Shown here: positions 6,152 to 9,033 of the stretch, in pieces | Numbering within the stretch: the first letter of the stretch is position 1 | How the letters are laid out: every line of letters starts with the position of its first letter | Source: Chloroflexota bacterium | GTDB taxonomy: Bacteria; Chloroflexota; Anaerolineae; Promineifilales; Promineifilaceae | Reading direction: 5' to 3' | DNA length: 9,033 bases | Assembly: GCA_024278255.1 (NCBI GenBank) | Contig: JAJRTP010000124.1 | Location: 1-9,033, forward strand | Made by a program: the position numbers and the translations under genes | Notes under the pieces: model-generated | The model's input: the letters and a program-made list of their open reading frames with translations, nothing else | Databases searched by the model: none | Told to the model about the DNA's origin: nothing

Positions 6152-7348
6152 ATGGCCCAATGGCAGACACAGACAGAAGCCATTCACAGCGGGGATGAGG
6201 CGAATCCGTCTACGGCCGTTGTCAGTCCCGTTTATCAGAGCGCCACTTACCGTTTTGCCAGCCCGGCAGCGATTGCCGAGGCGATGCAGACGGAAGGCCA
6301 TCCCCAATTTTACGGCCGTTATGCCAATCCCAACAGTAAACAGGTAGAAGCTACCGTCGCCCGGCTGGAGCAGGGGGAGGCGGCACTGGCTGTAGCTTCC
6401 GGCATGGCCGCCGTGACCCTGGTTTTGCTCACCTTCCTCAAGAACGGGGATCATCTGGTGGCCCAAAAGACGTTATATCCCACTACGTACAAATTGATGG
6501 CCCACAAGCTGGCCGAACTGGGCATTGCAGTCACCTTTGTGGAACAGACGGACACGGCCGCTTTTGCCCAGGCCATCCGCCCCAACACCCGTCTCATCTA
6601 CGTCGAATCGCCCGCCAATCCCACCCTGACGTTGACCGATCTGGCCGGAGTAGCGGCCATTGCTCGCGAACGGAGTATCTTGACAGTGGCGGATAACACC
6701 TTTGCTACGCCGTATAACCAACGGCCGTTAACCCTGGGATTCGATCTCGTCCTGCACAGCGCCACCAAATACCTGGCCGGCCATTCTGACGTGGTGGCGG
6801 GTGTTGTGGTGGGCAGTCAGGCACATACCGGCCAATTGTGGCAGACGCATGTGCTGTTTGGCGGTGTCCTGCATCCCCAGGAGGCGTGGCTGCTGGAGCG
6901 GGGGTTGAAGACGTTTCCTTTGCGGATGGCGGCGCATAATGCTAACGGGTTGGCGGTGGCAGAATTTTTGGCAGGGCATACGGCCGTGCGCGAAGTGTAT
7001 TATCCCGGCCTGCCCAGCCATCCCCAGCACGACTTGGCCCGGCAGCAAATGTCCGGCGGCTTTGGCGGGATGGTTTGTTTTGACTTGAAAGGCGGCCGGG
7101 AAGCGGGTTATCAGCTTTTGCAGCGGCTTAAACTGGTTACGCTGGCGGTCAGCCTGGGCGGGGTGCATTCCCTCATCACCCATCCGGCCAGCACTATTTC
7201 GGCCGTGCAAAGCGACGCTGAGATTGCTGCCAGCGGGGTGCAGCCTGGTCTGGTGCGTCTCTCCGTTGGTCTGGAAGATGTAGCAGACATTATTGCTGAC
7301 TTGGCACAGGCGTTGGGCGATTTTCAAAATCACCCTACAAAAAGATAG
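6152..7348 (+). CDS. PLP-dependent Cys/Met-metabolism enzyme (cystathionine gamma-synthase/lyase family)
   Basis: A cytosolic PLP enzyme of 398 residues, normal length for the trans-sulfuration family. Visible motifs: FYGRYANPN (53-61; Tyr54 and Arg56 normally hold the PLP phosphate of the partner subunit), SGMAA (83-87), Tyr109 that stacks on PLP, Asp181 in ADNTFATPY, the PLP lysine Lys206 in LHSATKYLAGHSDVVAG, and the C-terminal SLGGVHSLITHPAS and GLVRLSVGLED. Members include cystathionine gamma-synthase, cystathionine gamma-lyase, methionine gamma-lyase and O-acetylhomoserine sulfhydrylase. The motifs do not decide among these. After Tyr109 the usual YGG/C-T reads YPTT, which is uncommon, and methionine gamma-lyase's Cys is absent, so that activity is less likely. 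The start at ATG 6152 is firm: AGGAG (6141-6145) with a 6-base spacer, preceded by repeat DNA. Four ACGGCCGT copies lie inside. One spells the Tyr54-Gly-Arg56 codons. Confidence 0.93.
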   Translation: MAQWQTQTEAIHSGDEANPSTAVVSPVYQSATYRFASPAAIAEAMQTEGHPQFYGRYANPNSKQVEATVARLEQGEAALAVASGMAAVTLVLLTFLKNGDHLVAQKTLYPTTYKLMAHKLAELGIAVTFVEQTDTAAFAQAIRPNTRLIYVESPANPTLTLTDLAGVAAIARERSILTVADNTFATPYNQRPLTLGFDLVLHSATKYLAGHSDVVAGVVVGSQAHTGQLWQTHVLFGGVLHPQEAWLLERGLKTFPLRMAAHNANGLAVAEFLAGHTAVREVYYPGLPSHPQHDLARQQMSGGFGGMVCFDLKGGREAGYQLLQRLKLVTLAVSLGGVHSLITHPASTISAVQSDAEIAASGVQPGLVRLSVGLEDVADIIADLAQALGDFQNHPTKR

Positions 7349-7376
7349 TTGCCAATTACGGCCGTAAACAGTACCA

Positions 7377-7404
7377 TTGACATGAGATTGAACGATCTTA
7401 AATT
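7377..7404 (+). promoter_or_regulatory. Candidate sigma-70-type promoter for the small acidic protein
   Basis: A perfect -35 TTGACA (7377-7382), a 16-base spacer and TAAATT (7399-7404, 4 of 6 matches to the -10). Transcription would begin near 7411, giving a leader of about 12 bases before ATG 7423. One ACGGCCGT copy (7358-7365) sits just upstream of the -35. Confidence 0.45.
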
Positions 7405-7422
7405 TCTGAAAAATGGTGATTT

Positions 7423-7800
7423 ATGTCAACTATAGAACCGGAACTGATTGAAATTATAGAAGGCCCAACGCCTGAATTTGAACCGGTACCGCAATATTGG
7501 GTACAGTCCATCCTGGAAGGCCCGGAAGATCAGATGGTAGCCATGTGCCAGTTGCGTACCGGCAATGGCGAATCCATTATGGAACGCTGCCGCCAGGCCT
7601 GGAAGGAGGGCCGTCCGGTACGCCTGGATTTCCCGGATGAACTGCGGATGCGGCAGCAGGTGGATGTGGTTTCGTTAAAATTGGGCAATGTAGAAGAAGG
7701 GGAAATGCTGAATTTGTGGGTAGCGTTGCCTGTAGGCGATGTGGAAGAAGTGTTTGATGATGACTTTTGGGATGATGAGGATGACGGCTTGGCTTTTTAA
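7423..7800 (+). CDS. Small acidic protein of unknown function
   Basis: I do not recognise this protein of 125 residues. It is soluble-looking, with no signal peptide or membrane segment, and strongly acidic. The N-terminus is EPELIEIIEGPTPEFEP. The middle (about 25-102) has a mixed alpha/beta look, with a conserved-looking WVQSILEGPEDQMVAMCQLR and VVSLKLGNVEEGEMLNLWV. The last 20 residues form a tail of Asp/Glu around aromatic residues (VFDDDFWDDEDDGLAF). Codon use resembles the neighbours, and three-base structure is kept throughout, so I believe it is a gene. ATG 7423 is preceded by a weak GGTGA (7415-7419). It seems to be a one-gene unit: candidate promoter at 7377-7404 and terminator hairpin at 7833-7871. 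An ACGGCCGT copy overlaps the final base of the stop codon. Acidic C-terminal tails often bind basic partners or metals, but no function can be assigned. Confidence 0.75.
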   Translation: MSTIEPELIEIIEGPTPEFEPVPQYWVQSILEGPEDQMVAMCQLRTGNGESIMERCRQAWKEGRPVRLDFPDELRMRQQVDVVSLKLGNVEEGEMLNLWVALPVGDVEEVFDDDFWDDEDDGLAF

Positions 7801-7832
7801 CGGCCGTAACCTCCCCTGTTTTTAATGACCTG

Positions 7833-7871
7833 AAACGTAAAACGTGAGTTCCTTGCGTTTTACGTTTTTTT
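7833..7871 (+). terminator. Rho-independent terminator after the small acidic protein
   Basis: AAACGTAAAACG (7833-7844) and CGTTTTACGTTT (7856-7867) form a perfect 12-base stem with an 11-base loop, overlapping a run of seven T (7865-7871). It ends 3 bases before the Shine-Dalgarno of the next gene, so that gene's transcript must either read through or start inside or just after the hairpin. The AAAACGTGA unit also appears in the repeat at 5007-5036, hinting that both come from one repeat class. Confidence 0.6.
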
Positions 7872-7886
7872 GTTGGAGGGATACGT

Positions 7887-8672
7887 ATGAGTTACGAGAC
7901 CATTTTGTATGAAACGGCCGTCGGCACAGCTACGATTACCCTGAACCGGCCGGACAAGTTGAATGCGTTTAACGATTTGATGATCCGGGAAACGACGGCC
8001 GCTTTCCAGCAAGCCGGGCGGGATGGCGGGGTGCGCTGCGTGGTCTTGACGGGGAACGGCCGTGCCTTCTCCTCCGGCCAGGATTTGGCCGACGTAGAGA
8101 GCCGCTCTGGTGAATTTTCCATCGGTGAACATTTGCGGCATGGCTACCACAAGCTGATTATGCAAATGGTACGCCTGGAAAAACCAATCATTGCTGCGGT
8201 CAACGGTATTGCTGCCGGGGCTGGCTGCGGCGTAGCCCTGGCCGCCGATATTCGCATCGCCTCGGACAAGGCCAGCTTCATGCTGGCTTTCAGCCGTGTT
8301 GGTTTGGTGCCCGACAGTGGTACCAACTGGTTTTTGCCCCGGCTCATCGGCCAGGCGCGGGCGTATGAGATGGCCATAACGGCCGATAAAATCCCGGCAC
8401 AGCAGGCGTATGAATGGGGGATGGTCAACCGTGTTGTCCCGGCAGAGCAACTGATGGAAACCGTGGCTTCCTGGGCCGGCCCGCTGGCATCCGGCCCCAC
8501 ACTGGCCTACGGGCTGACCAAACGGGCCATGTATAAAGCGTGGGAAACCAACTTGCCGGAAGCGCTGGCCTATGAAGCGTATTTGCAGGAAATTGCCGGT
8601 CGCAGCCATGATTTTGCGGAAGGGGTGCAGGCGTTTTTAGAGAAGCGGCCGGCGGAATTTAGAGGAGATTAG
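7887..8672 (+). CDS. Enoyl-CoA hydratase/isomerase family protein, PaaG-like
   Basis: A crotonase-fold enzyme of 261 residues, normal length. Motifs: the oxyanion-hole segments GRAFSSGQDLADV (58-70) and AAVNGIAAGAGCGVALAADI (103-122), then MAFSR-type helix FMLAFSRVGLVPDSGTNW (131-148) and the EWGMVNRVV turn. The segment with Asp143 (GLVPDSG) matches PaaG, which isomerises the ring 1,2-epoxide of phenylacetyl-CoA and also delta3-delta2 enoyl-CoAs. The glutamates of classic hydratases are not in their usual GTxxL place. It is thus more likely an isomerase than a plain hydratase, but other subfamilies cannot be excluded. The start at ATG 7887 is firm: GGAGG (7875-7879) with a 7-base spacer. It is followed after 3 bases by a 3-hydroxyacyl-CoA dehydrogenase gene, the expected partner in beta-oxidation or phenylacetate breakdown. 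Two exact ACGGCCGT copies lie inside. Confidence 0.9.
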   Translation: MSYETILYETAVGTATITLNRPDKLNAFNDLMIRETTAAFQQAGRDGGVRCVVLTGNGRAFSSGQDLADVESRSGEFSIGEHLRHGYHKLIMQMVRLEKPIIAAVNGIAAGAGCGVALAADIRIASDKASFMLAFSRVGLVPDSGTNWFLPRLIGQARAYEMAITADKIPAQQAYEWGMVNRVVPAEQLMETVASWAGPLASGPTLAYGLTKRAMYKAWETNLPEALAYEAYLQEIAGRSHDFAEGVQAFLEKRPAEFRGD

Positions 8673-8675
8673 GGA

Positions 8676-9033
8676 ATGGACACAATCTCAGTCATTGGTG
8701 CAGGCACGATGGGGGCGGGGATTGCTCAGGCCGTGGCCCTGGCCGGATTTCAGGTGATTTTGTATGACGTGGCAGATGATTTGCTGGAAGAGTCGCTGGC
8801 CCGGATTCAGGCTTCCGTTGATAAAGGGGTGGCGCGGGGGAAGACGGATACTGCCGTGGCTGAATCTGCTAAATCGGCCTTTACCCTCACCACATCATTG
8901 GCAGAAGCGGCCCAGGCTGATCTGATCATTGAAGCGGCCCCGGAAAAGATGGCCCTGAAGCGGGAGATTTTTGCTGAACTGGATGCGGCTGCGCCGCAGC
9001 ACACCATTTTTGCCAGCAACACTTCCAGTTTGA
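8676..9033 (+). CDS. 3-hydroxyacyl-CoA dehydrogenase, N-terminal part (cut by window edge)
   Basis: The first 119 codons are present; the gene runs off the right edge. The NAD-binding Rossmann motif VIGAGTMGAGIAQAVALAG lies at 6-24, with the acidic end of strand 2 in LYDVADD (29-35). DLIIEAAPE (82-90) and FASNTSSL (112-119) are family hallmarks, the latter including the Ser/Asn near the catalytic site. These enzymes oxidise L-3-hydroxyacyl-CoA to 3-ketoacyl-CoA with NAD+. Members include 3-hydroxybutyryl-CoA dehydrogenase (Hbd) and PaaH; the visible part does not separate them. The start at ATG 8676 is supported by AGGAG (8663-8667) with an 8-base spacer. The Shine-Dalgarno lies inside the end of the enoyl-CoA hydratase gene, whose stop is 3 bases upstream, so the two are surely one operon and probably translationally coupled. 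The stretch between helix B and the next strand is rather short for the family. Confidence 0.9.
   Translation, partial: MDTISVIGAGTMGAGIAQAVALAGFQVILYDVADDLLEESLARIQASVDKGVARGKTDTAVAESAKSAFTLTTSLAEAAQADLIIEAAPEKMALKREIFAELDAAAPQHTIFASNTSSL

Larger units (their letters stand above)
402..8063. repeat. Highly iterated palindrome ACGGCCGT, 28 dispersed copies
   Basis: Exact 8-base copies start at 402, 487, 869, 1030, 1779, 2096, 2900, 3147, 3249, 3329, 3506, 3576, 4006, 4136, 4560, 4625, 4714, 4969, 5417, 5787, 6212, 6312, 6721, 6980, 7358, 7800, 7914 and 8056. One-mismatch versions occur near 288, 4361, 6554, 7200, 7995 and 8379. Base composition predicts roughly 0.2 copies, so the excess is above 100-fold. 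Twenty-two copies lie in genes, read as T-A-V (10), x-G-R (7) or x-R-P-x (5). Six are in gaps or overlap a stop codon. Use of all three frames on both strands shows that the constraint acts on DNA, not on a protein motif. The core CGGCCG is itself a palindrome. The pattern is directly seen; the likeness to cyanobacterial HIP1 is an analogy. Confidence 0.95.

Noticed and set aside
1..9033. A new defence, mobile or biosynthetic gene system in this window
   Set aside because: The genes are recognisable housekeeping or metabolic families without mobile-element genes, nuclease/effector pairs or clustering by function. The unusual signal is in repeated DNA words, not in a gene cassette.

Overview
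The window most likely comes from a member of the Chloroflexota (Anaerolineae-like). This is inferred from the protein types (Era, a DUF4377 lipoprotein, a divergent Lgt-like protein, a tandem-Nudix protein), the moderately high GC and the style of the intergenic repeats. No marker gene proves it. It looks like ordinary chromosome: no transposase, integrase, CRISPR array, tRNA or rRNA was seen.

Layout. Positions 1-3849 carry five genes on the minus strand: a lipoprotein with a DUF4377 domain (cut by the left edge), era, a stand-alone nitrilase-family amidohydrolase, an Lgt-like membrane protein and a small glycine-zipper membrane protein. A roughly 200-base divergent region (3850-4050) follows. 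From 4051 to the right edge everything is on the plus strand: a protein with two Nudix domains, a two-TM potassium channel with a cytosolic RCK module, a PLP-dependent Cys/Met-metabolism enzyme, a small acidic protein of unknown function, and a tightly coupled pair made of a PaaG-like enoyl-CoA hydratase/isomerase and a 3-hydroxyacyl-CoA dehydrogenase (cut by the right edge).

How the genes relate. Only the last two form a clear functional unit: hydration or isomerisation and then NAD-dependent oxidation of acyl-CoAs, as in beta-oxidation or phenylacetate degradation, with 3 bases between them. The lipoprotein and the Lgt-like protein belong to one general process (lipoprotein lipidation), but they are not adjacent and the Lgt-like protein lacks residues expected of the enzyme. 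The other genes look like unrelated housekeeping neighbours.

The most striking signal is at DNA level. The palindrome ACGGCCGT occurs 28 times in 9 kb, where roughly 0.2 would be expected from base composition. It lies in coding sequence in all three reading frames and in the gaps. This resembles the highly iterated palindrome HIP1 of cyanobacteria but has a different sequence. In addition, most gaps of more than 60 bases carry repeat-like or hairpin DNA, including an 84-base imperfect inverted repeat at 2606-2689.
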